64,000 nt of DNA from Cordilura impudica (taxonomy: Eukaryota > Arthropoda > Insecta > Diptera > Scathophagidae). Where the stretch lies: contig OY821521.1 in the NCBI GenBank assembly GCA_963682025.1, forward strand, positions 101,463,111 to 101,527,110. Reading direction: 5' to 3'. The position numbers were made by a program, and so were the translations under genes. Within the stretch, counting starts at the first letter, position 1, and every line of letters starts with the position of its first letter. Positions 46,751 through 63,763 of the stretch are shown piece after piece. Under the pieces are notes generated by a model. It made no database searches. It was not told the origin of the DNA and was given only the letters and a program-made list of their open reading frames with translations.

Positions 46751-46986
46751 TTTTTTATCAAAAGTTCAATATTTTTTATAATTTTTTGTGTGTTTTTTAA
46801 GATTATTTTGAATATAAACTTCTGATTCATGCCAGTATTTTACAGGTTAGTACTTAAATTGACATTTTAGATAGTTCTGTAGATATTTGTCATTCCCCTG
46901 CCACAAATATGCACAGGGGAATGACGACTAACAGGGGAATTCTAACTTAACGCTTGTAAATGAAGTGTAATTTGTTTTAGAATTTA

Positions 46987-49032
46987 ATGATGGGGAAAAA
47001 AAATAAAGCAAAAACAAAGAAACAGGTATTGGCTGAAAAACGAGAAGCAGAAAAAAACGATATTATAAAATTAAAGACGATCCAGTTAAGTATAAAGAAA
47101 AGCAAAAGGAAAGATTAAATTATCTTAAGAAAAAGGAGAATAAGTTAGTGAAGCCTATTGCTGAAATGACGTCGCGAGAAAAACGTGCCAAAAGAAAGTC
47201 CTGGAAAATAACTTAAAAAATTATAGAGAAAATAAAAGAAAAAAAGGAATACGCGGGTAAAAATTTTTTGAGAGATCATTCTCCGCCTGTTTCGAATAGT
47301 GAGAATGAAACCAATTCACCAGATCCGAAAACGATGGCATCTCCACAACAGGAAATTCTGCGCCTTCGAGAGGAAGTTCGTAACGAAAAACTGTTAGCAA
47401 CAAGAAACAGAAAAAGATATTCTACGACAATAAAGAAAAAGTTCTCATTCGAGAACTGAAAAATAAAGGAGAAATGTATAAGAAAAGATATAACAGATTG
47501 AAGGCTACAAATAAAGCTGCTGTATGAGCACCCAATTCTAAGATAAATAAAATTATTATGATCGCTGGAATATCTCATAGTCCGGAAATTGAAAAAAAAA
47601 TTTATTCGGCCAAGTATTGCGAGAGCAGTTAGTTAATAATTTCATAAGTATGAAATCGGATCGAGAAAGGCAAATGTTCACAAAAGTAATTTCGGGTAAA
47701 ATTATAAAAAAATATAGAATTCAAAACGAATGATCTCTATACTTAAAATACAAGAGAACATCAAAAGATTACATGAATACTTCATCCTTGATATATTATC
47801 GAAAAGATAGATATGACTCCATTAAAAACAGGAAATCAGTGCAAGAGTTTCTCGAGCTTCGAATTTCTGGTTGAATCACTTTTTACTAACAACGTCCTCA
47901 ATGAAAAAAAAACCGGGCGATGTAATTAGATCTATTTGTGGCAAAAAGGAAGCAAGATGCCTTTTTGGAATGTGTGATTTTTGTAAAGATCTTAAATATA
48001 CTTTTAAGGATTTTGTAAGCACATAACCAACATATTACTTCAAATGGGGATGAATTAAAGAAACGTATTTTGATAAGCGAATCAACCAAAATAAAACTGT
48101 GACAAGAAATCTAAAACAAAAAAAGGAATGCCAATAACAGGATATAGTACGCATTTTTGAAAAACAAATGCCTCTATTTCTCATTCACGAAGGTAATAAC
48201 TTGCATCAATTTAAAGAAATCAAAAACTTAAAAGAAAACCTTAAAAGGAGCGATGTATTAATTCACATGGACTTTAGTGAGAATTATAATCTGAAATATT
48301 CAGAAGTAGTGCAAAGCTTTCACTTCGGTGGATCGCGTAAGCAAATAACTATAGATGCCGTTGTTGTTTATACAAAAGATGAGAACGGTACTCCAAAAGT
48401 CGAGAGTTTTTGTACATTGTCCGAGTCACTTCTTCACAATGTTATTGCCATATGGACTCACTTACAGCCAATATTGGATCGCATAGCTTCGACAACAAAA
48501 GCGACAAATGTGCATTTTTTAAGTGACGGCCCAGCGACACATTACCGAAACAAAACTATGTTTTATTTTCTTGTCAAAAAACTGCACGAGTTATATCCTC
48601 CGACGAAAAATTTACATGGAACTACAGTGAATCTGGTCACGGAAAAGGTGCTCCCGATGGCATTGGAGGTACTGTTAAAAGAATCGCGGATCGTCTTGTT
48701 GCGCATGGTACCGATTTGATGGATCTTGATATTTTATTGCAGAAACTAGAAGGCAATTGCCCGGGAATTCGGTTTTTTTGTAATAAAAAATGAATATAAT
48801 GAATATATTGAAGCAATGTCAAAGGAAACTGAAATCAAAAATATTTTACCATTTCCTGCAGCTCATATGATTCGTTAGAAATTTATATTTCTGGAAAGTT
48901 TGATTCGTCAACTGCGGGACCTTCAAAAGCTTGCAGATATGAGGATATCTACAGTTCAAGCGAAGATGGAAACGACAGCAATCAAAAAGCACAGAATCTG
49001 AAATCTGGAACTTTCATTCTATTTAATTTATA
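46987..49032 (+). pseudogene. Broken transposase-like gene of an uncharacterised insect family
   Basis: A basic, Lys-rich N-terminal stretch from 46987, RDHSPPVSNSENETNSPDP (about 47272), a coiled Arg/Lys region to 47520, a Cys-bearing segment near 47930-47990 (CGKKEARCLFGMCDFC across a frameshift), then the best-kept part 48168-48719: LIHMDFSENYNLKYSEVVQS, FCTLSESLLHNVIAIWTHL and HFLSDGPATHYRNKTMFYF. After a frameshift near 48640 it reads GHGKGAPDGIGGTVKRIADR (about 48638-48700). The acidic DFSENY, SDGP..YRNK and GHGKGAPDG blocks recur, as I remember, in many uncharacterised arthropod and fish proteins thought to be transposon-derived. I cannot name the superfamily. Terminal repeats were not found. 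Confidence 0.65.
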
Positions 49033-49272
49033 ACTATGATAGAGAGAGCTTTGCAAATTTGTCTCAGGTCATCTATTATTAACGTGAGTAGTCAGACAAA
49101 AAATGGGCGGGATTGGACAAATACGCGTGGCACCACCCAACAAATTTAATATTAAATGTGATATATCTGAATTATGTAATAGTGTGAGCCTTGGGACTTT
49201 GCGTGAGCCCTCTCATAACGATTCGTGGGGGGGCAGGGGGAGGGTGTAGCGAAGCACACCGGGTTACATTTA

Positions 49273-49546
49273 GTTACTTAATATAATAACTATATATAGG
49301 ATTATTTAAATATAAGAATTTATCTTGGTTTACACTAGGATTTTTAACCATTCCTTTGTGTGGGATGTTAACATTAAGAATCGATTTTATACCAAATGAT
49401 TTCCACTTCATTTTAATGTTGAAATTGCATTTATTGACTGGTCGATGGAATAGAATTGTTTCGCATTTGCTTACGTTGATTTTAAGATTCCATTCAGCGA
49501 TATATTTGTCCACTATTCTAAAATAGATTTTTATCTTATTATTTAA
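49273..49546 (-). pseudogene. LINE reverse transcriptase fragment
   Basis: DKYIAEWNLKINVSKCETIL followed by HRPVNKCN and NIPHKGMVKNPSVNQDKFLY matches the RT segment after the catalytic box in jockey-like LINEs (W.L.IN..KCE.I.F, then VKYLGV..D). It is cut at 49546 by the Helitron end. Confidence 0.65.
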
Positions 49547-50098
49547 CTAGTTGATTGTGTGGCGCCTAGGCGCCCGTTTAAAAATTATGAATAAAACAGT
49601 TTAAATTTAAATACACGAAAAATTTTTAATAAATTATATTTCTTTTAATATAGTAGTAAATTGAAAATCATATTGTTACATATGTACATGTGAAAAAAGA
49701 TTGTGTCTGTAGAAATTATATACATAAGTATCAAAACAGATAAGAAATATTTGGCAAAAAAGTTTTTCAATTTAGAATCTCTTGAAAAACTATATTTCGT
49801 GTGAAATGTCGTTGGTCATTTAATAGTTTTCCTTGTTGTGGGTTCGATTGAATATGTATCTTAACTTGGCTTGCAACTTTTGATCGTGACAAAGCCACAT
49901 ACAGTTGGCCGTGTGAAAATACCGCGGTCTCCAAATTAATGCCAACGTAATCAAATGACTGGCCTTGAGCATTGTTTATGGTAATTGCGTATGCAGGAAT
50001 TACTGGAAACTGGCGGCGTTTTAATATGAAAGGTAATGTGGTATCGGTTGGGGCGAGATCAATCCTAGGAATTAGAACCGTATCATTTTGGCCAGCGT
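49547..50098 (-). mobile_element. Helitron 3' end with helicase tail
   Basis: The minus-strand end is CTAG (49550-49547) followed by T. About 10 bases upstream lies a perfect hairpin, GGCGCCTAGGCGCC. This hairpin plus CTAG|T is a canonical Helitron 3' terminus. It lies about 220 bp after the helicase stop. The 5' part is missing or unrecognised beyond the microsatellite at 50096. It is a different family from the two small Helitrons, which have another hairpin. Confidence 0.8.
49767..50098 (-). pseudogene. Helitron Pif1-type helicase, C-terminal 110 codons
   Basis: The open frame reads NAGQNDTVLIPRIDLAPTD, then LKRRQFPVIPAYAITINNAQ, GQSFDYVGINLE and FSHGQLYVALSRSK, ending at a TGA. These are the last SF1B helicase motifs of Helitron Rep/Hel proteins (IPRI, RRQFPV..A.A.TI.KAQGQ, GQLYVA.SR), which unwind DNA during rolling-circle-like transposition. 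No stop breaks this part, but it is cut off upstream at a CTGA microsatellite, and the Rep domain is not seen. Confidence 0.85.
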
Positions 50099-50172
50099 TA
50101 CAGAATCAGTCAGTCTCTCAGTCAGTTAGTCAGTCAGTCAGTGAGTCAGGGATCAGCGTAAATATATTTAAG
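50094..50172. repeat. CAGT microsatellite cassette, copy 1
   Basis: CAGCGTTACAGAATCAGTCA ... GTCAGGGATCAGCGTAAATA, a cassette around a CAGT/CAGTCAGT microsatellite, recurs at 53462-53518 in different surroundings. It begins inside the helicase-coding sequence here. Confidence 0.7.
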
Positions 50173-51958
50173 ATATTACCCGGCCTTCACACGTTAAATT
50201 TTTGGCTTTCAAGTTGTAATGCATTCATACTTTTTTACTCTTTTTTTTACTAAACAATCATACGTTTCAATTCTCTCTTTCAATTTTTCAATGGGACAGT
50301 TGCTTAACAATTTTTTGACTATTGTATGTGTGATTAATTTGACTTGAACGTGGGTTATATCAAACTTTTGACTTTAACAAACAATTTTTTTTTCCATTTC
50401 AGAATTTTCCTAAATATTATATATTTAAAAAAAATTAATTTCAATTTAATTTAATTTTATTTTCATTTAATTTTAATACAAAACAAAAACTTCGATTTTC
50501 AAATGAAGTTTTGTAAAAGGTCCTTCTATTGTATATTTTCGTAAAAGTTTACCGGTAGCCAACCTTTTCTTTGCACTTTCTGCTTCTATACATAAGGAGT
50601 TTTTCATTTTAAATGATTTTAAAAGATATTTTATTTTGATAGAAACTCGGTAATTTTAGTCTTATTAAGACAAACAATTAATATGTATCTTTTTAGTAAT
50701 TTAATTTATGTTTTATAACTTTTTAAAATGCCCCAAAATAAATAAACTCATTCAACTAAAAAAACTTTTTAAACCTTTCCGACAAAACAAAAAAATACTA
50801 AGGTTGTAACGATTTTAGTCTATAAGGAACTAATTTGGTCGGTCCCGCCGAGTTCGTTATAACCTAACTTCATTTTATTGTAGAAAAATAGAATAGCATA
50901 GAAAAAAACGTTTTAGAGCAAGGTTCCTAAAAGTTTCTTAAGGGGGGTAAGGTTTTAAAAGTTAAAAAAAGTCGTATTTTCATAATTCTTTTTTGAAGAT
51001 ATGGATAATGTTGGATTATTTATTTCATATATATTTACGTTATAGCATAATATTTGAAGAATCTTTGAAAAAAATTTCAATTAAAAATTTTAACAAATAA
51101 GTCCGTGACAGCGAATCTCCGGAGGCGTTGTTGTTTTGCGGTGAACATAATAACTCGTTACCGGATCATGTGAAATAAAAAAATCGAACCGGGTTTCAAA
51201 GGTGACATGTTTCCTGTGGTAGTGACGAAGAGTTTTTTCAATTTTTTTTTTGCAGCATTTTGAAGTGAAAAACGATTTTTGCTATACAATTTCGGGAATT
51301 TGTTGTTAAAAAATGGGGAAGAAAATGGAAATTTAAAAAAAAACCTTCGTGGTTACGTGATGATTTATGTGTAGATATAGTGTCTAAAATTGCAAAAGAA
51401 TCGGTCAGTAGATTTTGAGTTATGATGTTGACGGACTTCGAATCTATATACTATGATTTATGTACTATATACCGTATGAGGCCGGTCGCTGGAAACGCTG
51501 TATCTTCTTAAGTTTTGCTCTGATTCACTTTGACACAACACTCTCGACATGTTGTGCATTCAGAAAGAGAAATGCAAAAAAAAAATTTTAAAACCTACCA
51601 CCCCTTAAGGAAGTGCAAACACCAATACACCTACAAAAAAAAGAAAAAAAATATTTCATATGTCATCATAAATGCAAACTGTAAAAAGCGAACATTTTTT
51701 CCAGTTATCTATAAATCAAAAAAAAAATAAATAAAATAAGGGCGTATTAGTTTTACTTAAAAAACAAAATTATTATTCCAAATAGCCTTTAATTCATCCA
51801 TGATAATTTCAATATATTATTCAAATTAAAATCTTAAATATACATATTTACGTAATTTATGCAAAAATTAATATTATGTGTGAAAAAAAATCATGTGAGT
51901 CCGATCACAGGGAAGATGTGTAAACTCTAGTAATTAAAAATTTTTTAAAATCAAACAG
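50173..51958. other. No gene recognised
   Basis: AT-rich with a patch near 51110-51250 (GACAGCGAATCTCCGGAGGC) that I do not recognise. It may be the decayed interior of the Helitron, but no Rep or helicase motif was seen. Confidence 0.35.
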
Positions 51959-52082
51959 AAAGCGTCACCTATGTATCACTTATAGCAAAAACTGTTTCAG
52001 CTAATTCAACAACCCTCTGCTGTAAAACGTTAAAAATATCCCAATATAAACGTATATAAGTGATACATAGATGACGCTTTTA
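51959..52082. mobile_element. Hairpin MITE, about 124 bp
   Basis: AAAGCGTCACCTATGTATCA (51959) and the inverted AAAGCGTCATCTATGTATCA (to about 52081) match at 19 of 20 bases and continue to TATA. The loop is about 65 bp. No coding capacity. Confidence 0.65.
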
Positions 52083-53461
52083 AAAAAGTGGCATAAAAAA
52101 ACAATGTTATATCATAATATTTTCACCAATACAATCATAAGTCACACACCGTTATCTGCTTCAGCTCACACCGATATGAGTTACGCTGTTTTTGTGATTG
52201 TATTGTGAAATAGAAATTTACCTCCCTGCGCGTATAGATGTTTACACATCAAAAAATTATTTTCCCACCTCTCTTCTGAAATTACAATGTAATTTAATTA
52301 TGCAAAGTTACAATAATTTAAATTTTAAACTTAATATTGCCCTATTTTTTCAAGGGCCTTTCAATACAGAACTTTAAACGATATCATACGTTGGACAACA
52401 ACAAAATCCACATTGAAGATCTCTTTTTTATCAAATATTTATCAAAAAAAGCATACTCTTTGGTAAGTGCTGGCCATCAGAGAACCTGAGCGAAAGCACT
52501 CCTAACAATTCAAAACAATTTTGAGATGAAAAACAAAACAGACAAACGGTAAAGTTTAGTTTGATAAAAAAAGTATGTATGCATATGGACGACGTTCATT
52601 ACTTTTTTTTTGCAGAATTTTTTCATTGACCAACAAAGGGAATTTAAAGAAGAATTTGAATAGATATTAGTTTTTTGATGCATTTTTTGCGTTCATCTTA
52701 TTCCATATGTAACACGAAATCTGCATATGTAGTGCTATTGTCGTTAGCAGTGCTGCCAATTTTGACAACTTATTTTAATTTCGACGATTTTTCAATTTGC
52801 TAAAATGATTTGTTAAATTTGTTAAAATGATGATTGAAGATTTTAAATTTTCAGTAGTATAAAAATTAGGATTTCAAAGGTTAACAATTAATGGGTTGTT
52901 AATCGAAAATTGATAGTTTTAGTTCAGTGTAAATGTAAATTATAAAATATGTATAGCTATAATTCTGGGTCAAGTCGTTTCAAAACGGAAACACCTTGAA
53001 TAGCATCTCCATTTAAGTTTTAATTACGGCTATACTTTAAACCTATATTATATAGATATATAGCTATAGATACATGTCAATAAAATTATTTAGTTGATTG
53101 CTGTGTTAAATTTTTTTCGTTGAAATTTCACCACTAATACAATTTTATATAGAAATAACCAATGCTGTAATAATATTCGTAATATGAATGATATAAATAA
53201 ATTTTATTGCTTCCTTTTGGTTAAATTTCTCGAGTTTTATAAGCGGTAAAATTTTCTTGAGAATTTCTTGTTTTAAAAATGACAATTTTGGCGATTTAGT
53301 TTCCAAAATTGTAGATTTTCAGAAGATTTTATTAGCAGCACTGGTCGGTAACAAAGAAGAGAGAAAATTGTGTGTGGGTTTGTATAAAATGAGAAAGATT
53401 AAATTTTGTTTGTGTATTTCCCATAGCTTTGTAGAGAGTGCTATGTGTGTGTATTATTTCA
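52083..53461. other. No gene recognised; one imperfect inverted repeat
   Basis: At 52121-52140 and 52190-52210 TTTCACCAATACAATCATAA pairs imperfectly with TTTGTGATTGTATTGTGAAA. The open frame at 53257-53508 runs into the CAGT microsatellite and has no motif. Confidence 0.4.
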
Positions 53462-53518
53462 GCGTTACAGAATCAGTCAGTCAGTCAGTGAGTCAGGGAT
53501 CAGCGTAAATATATTTAA
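53462..53518. repeat. CAGT microsatellite cassette, copy 2
   Basis: Same cassette as at 50094, with a shorter CAGT run. It includes the same 8 bases of helicase-coding sequence (CAGCGTTA) at its left edge, suggesting it was copied from, or with, a Helitron. Confidence 0.7.
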
Positions 53519-54171
53519 AAAAAGAATAATTAAATTATTATAAGATTCTCTTTCTGCATTCCATTTGTTAAATGGAATTCACTGGCAAAATATCTCAAAA
53601 TCGATAAAATTGTTCGATAAGTAATTTGGTATGAAGTCCTCGATATGTCTGTATGTGCTAACTGCAGATTAATTTTATTATTGGTAATATGTAAGTACTT
53701 ATTTTAATTTCGATGGCGTTTCTCGCTCAAAAAAATTACAACGTTTTAAATGTGTATTCAAAATGTTACAAATTAGCAAAAATTATTGTGAAATTTGATG
53801 TTGTCTTAAAAACATGTGCGTTTAATTAACAATGCTAATTATATTCAGAGCTACATACGAATATGAAAAATTATAACACTGTGCAACATATTTTTGGGGG
53901 GTGTATGATTTTTGCGCTATTAGGTTAGTATGAGCTGTGAGGCCTTTTAAGGTTTTAAAGTTTTCGTAGCTTTTGTTAGTATTTTTATACAGGATGATAT
54001 AGCTTAAGAATGTAATATGAAAAAATTCCTCGTGAAATTTCATATCGGACTTCGATATACAAAAATTATCTCATAGTAACATTTACACAGTTGTTTCGAC
54101 TTATTTCATATCAATTGTTGCACAGTGTAATTTAATTAAATGATAACAAAGAAATGTCTACTTTTCAAATG

Positions 54172-54445
54172 TTTTTATACCCTACACTACTCTGCGTTAC
54201 AGGGTGTTATGAATTTTTAGTGATGTTTGTGACTATCAAAAATACTCGACTCACCTTTTATTATACCGATTGCCTATTATTCTGAATTTCTGGGTGTTTG
54301 TCTATCTAAACCATGTTATAAAACTTGAAGTTGCAAATTTTTCCACTATTTAGAATGAGTCTCTAAACAAATATCCCCTCCATTTCCCGGAACTCTGGTA
54401 TAAGGTATCATATAGTCGGCTTAAACCAATTAGTACTTTTTTGTG
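54172..54445 (+). repeat. DINE-1-like family 1 element, degenerate
   Basis: TTTTTATACCCTACACTACT opens it, TATTATACCGATTG lies inside, and GGTATCATATAGTCGGCTTA with a broken hairpin closes it. It lacks the microsatellite. It lies about 200 bp left of the ATT array. Confidence 0.55.
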
Positions 54446-54652
54446 TTTACTTGGAATTTATTTCATTGATCAATGAGAACAGTTCATAATATGTGTTAAT
54501 AAGTTTAAAGTTTCATACGAATGCCAGCAGTCGTAACATGTTAAAATCACGTTTTATAAAAAAAATGAGTGTCATCAAGCTCGTGCTCAAGTCATTAAGT
54601 AAAATTTAAATTTTCTGTATATGTATATCACCCTAGGTAAATATGCATGTGC

Positions 54653-60620
<5,968 letters not shown>

Positions 60621-61084
60621 TCAATATTTTTTGGTGTAATATTTAAGTTAATTAATTAATAAAAGAAACTATATAAAATCAATATCAATATTCTGCGATT
60701 TTTATAACATCACAAAATGTTACAAATTGATACATACTACTGTTGCCAATATCAAAATACTATAAATAATATTCATATATTTTGTATATGTATATCCATA
60801 ATAAGCGCATATTAAAATAAATCGGTATTTTATTTTATTTTTACAAAATTCTGAAATTTTTAGAGTTGAAAAAATAGTATGGTTTTAAGAGTTGTATTTT
60901 TAGTACATGTATAAACCCTGCATACTTGCTTTCAAATAGTAGGTAGGTAGGTAAGCCATAAAATATTTATTTACCCTGTAAAAAAAATTGTTGTTTAGAA
61001 AAATACTATTTTTTGTCAGATGTTAAAAAAAGATGTTAATTAAAATAAATTTTTAAACTTTGTTATTTAATGGCGGGACGGAGG
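60621..61084. other. No gene recognised
   Basis: AT-rich spacer with a short GTAG run (about 60940-60955). Confidence 0.45.
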
Positions 61085-61340
61085 CAAACGCCATTCCGAA
61101 AATTTTGTTTCAACAGTTATCCACATTAAGAATAACAGCGGAGCTCAGCTCAATCAATGTGCAATGATCGAGCCTTGCCCTGGGAAACATGCGTTTATGC
61201 TTTTCTTAACACAAACGCCATTCCCAACTACCAAAAATTTTTGACACGAGCTATTCACATTATGAATAGTCGCGGAGCTCAACTCAATCATAGTGCAATG
61301 ATGAAGCTTCGCCCTGGGAAACATATATTCATGCTTTTCT
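61085..61340. repeat. 127-bp tandem repeat, two copies
   Basis: CAAACGCCATTCC begins at 61085 and again at 61212, a 127-bp period. Shared phrases in each unit include GCGGAGCTCA(G/A)CTCAATCA, GTGCAATGAT, GCCCTGGGAAACAT and ATGCTTTTCTTA. The copies differ at scattered sites. Short open frames through it have no motif. Confidence 0.8.
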
Positions 61341-61515
61341 TAGCACAAACCGAACTTCTTATGGCACATTAAAAATAAACTAATTGAGAAGTACAATTCA
61401 TCATTACGCTGTATTATAATACTATTTTCTTATTTTACTAGTAGCTAGTAAACAAACTGATCGTATCATTGTGAACGAAATAGAATTGAAATTGTATGCA
61501 GATTTGTTTTACTTA

Positions 61516-61996
61516 GTCCGAGTTCACACAAGGCAACTTTTGTTGCGCAATTCTTGAGTTTGTAGATGTTTGCGGTGAGGGGAATAAAAAGGGAAAAATA
61601 ATTGCCGGTTCTCGGATATTTCAAGCAATTCTCTCATTCGCTTTTTTTTTGTTGAATATTTGACATTTCTTTTCATTCGGTGTTTCGCTTCTTGGTGTGA
61701 AGAATTCGTAATTATTGTTTACTTTATTAAAATAGCCTTTAAATGGAATCGGGACTTAATTTTTTTCTTTTGAATTCATTTTTCAACAAAACCAATTAAA
61801 TTAATTTATGTATGTATGTATTTAATTTTATTATTGTTCTTTACGACTAGAGCACAAATGTCAAATTATAAGAAAATAAAAACACAACAAAACAGTAAAA
61901 TTGCCGAAGAAATTGTCGTGTGTGGACATAAAAGCAATTTCAAAAGAGAACTGCCAAAAAGTTGCGCAATAAAAATTGCCTTGTGTGACCCCCGCC
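61516..61996. mobile_element. 481-bp MITE, TTA target site (PIF/Harbinger-like)
   Basis: The left end has TCACACAAGGCAACTTTTGT leading to TTGCGCAA, and the inverted right end has TCACACAAGGCAATTTTTAT leading to TTGCGCAA, about 26 matching bases after variable first bases. TTA flanks both sides (61513-61515, 61997-61999). The short open frame at 61816-62028 lies mostly inside and is probably chance. Confidence 0.7.
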
Positions 61997-62879
61997 TTAA
62001 AAAACCTGTTTCTACAGATAGTGAATAAAATCCCAGTAAGCATTTTATGCAATAAATGATCATGTAGAGTCTTTTTGACTCATATGTGCTATTAAAACAG
62101 TTATAAATGCGCCCTTTTGCTGATCACAAAATATTCTTTTGTTGGGATTAAATATTACCTTACCCGCGAATCTTCTTGAGAGTACTTTTTATCCGCTTTT
62201 CTAATCAGTTTCGACTCATTTTTGAGTCTTATTTAATGTAATTTTTCTATAAATCACTTTCTAAGAGAAAGCAAAAATCATTATCTAGTCTTTTTCTAAT
62301 AGCGCATGTGATTAAGCAGTTTTTAATTATCAAAAGTGCTCGAAGAAGACACAGTAAGGTATTTTTTGTTAAAACAATCTTCGAAATGATGACTGGGATA
62401 TCGTATATTTTTGTTAACACACAAACATATGCATAGCAGCACGAGTAAACCGAACTCAAATTGGCTTCTTATATGTATACAGCCGAACAAAAATGAAAAT
62501 ACTCACCAAAGAGTAAAGTAAGCAACAATTTCATTCAGACTTATGGAAGCTTTTGAACAAAGCAAGTCTATGTCGCGTTGTCTTGTGAATTTTTACATTG
62601 TTTTTTAATAGGTACTAGTGATGCCAGGAGATTTTTTCAGAAATCTCTACGCTTATGAAAAAAATTCCCTTTTTTCCCTACACTACTTTTTTTAAAATTT
62701 ATTTTTAATTTGTACAATTTCAATTATGTAAAAATAAAAAATAAGATAAAAATATCATGAGAATTACATAAGAATAATATAAAAAAACATACAGATATTA
62801 TAAAAAAAATATTTTTGCAATTCTGTTTAATTCATCTTTTTGATATGGTTAGATGTGCATTTAAAATTTACACAATTAA
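61997..62879. other. No gene recognised
   Basis: AT-rich DNA between two MITEs with no motif I can support. Confidence 0.45.
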
Positions 62880-63379
62880 AGGTGTGTTTACACTATGTGT
62901 ATTTTCCATATGTAAATTCAGTTTTACGATCCATACGTAATTCGGCGTGTGTGTTAAAATTGGCGTTTTACATACAATTCATCATTTTGCGATCAAACGT
63001 ACATATGTATTTCCGTATGACATAACCTCTAAATGTAAACAACAGCTGATTTAATTTGTGAATTTACAAAAAGTTATTGTTAAAAATAAAGTAATATATT
63101 TTTTATATTTTTTAATTGTTAATTAATATTAAACAATTTATTTTTCTTTCAATATTTATCTTTATAATTTACTCTGTTTTTCTTTCGCCACAAGCAGTAT
63201 TGTATTTTAATATGGTTGTCATGCCAAAATAGAACCTGCTCTAATTGAAAAATTTACATATGTTTTGCCAAATGTGTTGTACATAAACAGTTTTTGAAAG
63301 GGTTCACACTATGTGTACAAATTTCATGTGCTAAAACAATAAGAAAAACACAAGCAAAACACATAGTGTGAACGCAGCT
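62880..63379 (-). mobile_element. MITE, PIF/Harbinger-like by target site, copy 2
   Basis: Inverted copy of the element at 15871-16371, colinear along its whole 500 bp. TAA flanks both ends (62877-62879, 63380-63382). The conserved middle includes AACAGCTGATTTAATTTGTG and TTTCTTTCGCCACAAG. Confidence 0.8.
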
Positions 63380-63763
63380 TAATTAAAATGGCTTGCAAAT
63401 GAGATGTTACAACTCAAACAGAATATTTGTTCTTGGTTTTCAGTGTTGCCGTTTTAGCTTTTTAGTTGCTAGATTTAGCAACTTTTTTTGTCGTTTAGCA
63501 TCCAAAATTTATCAAAAGATGCTAGATGCTAACTTAGAATCTTTTATTAATAAAATGTTGCTTTTAGCATCTTTTAATGGTATTGATATGTTTTTATTTC
63601 TCAAAGTGTAGTACAGTAATTTTGTGTACTACTCCTTTTACCACTCTGCTCGTTTCTTTCAACAAATATAACAAAACATTTTGAAATAGAAGAATGTAAA
63701 CACCAACAACAGTTTTTAATGAATTTGAAAGTCGATTGCCAAAAAATATTATTGTATTAAAAA

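Noticed and set aside
53257..53508. 83-codon open frame
   Set aside because: Its C-terminal third is the CAGT microsatellite; no homology seen.
61816..62028. 70-codon open frame
   Set aside because: Lies largely inside a MITE and over its right terminal repeat; no motif.
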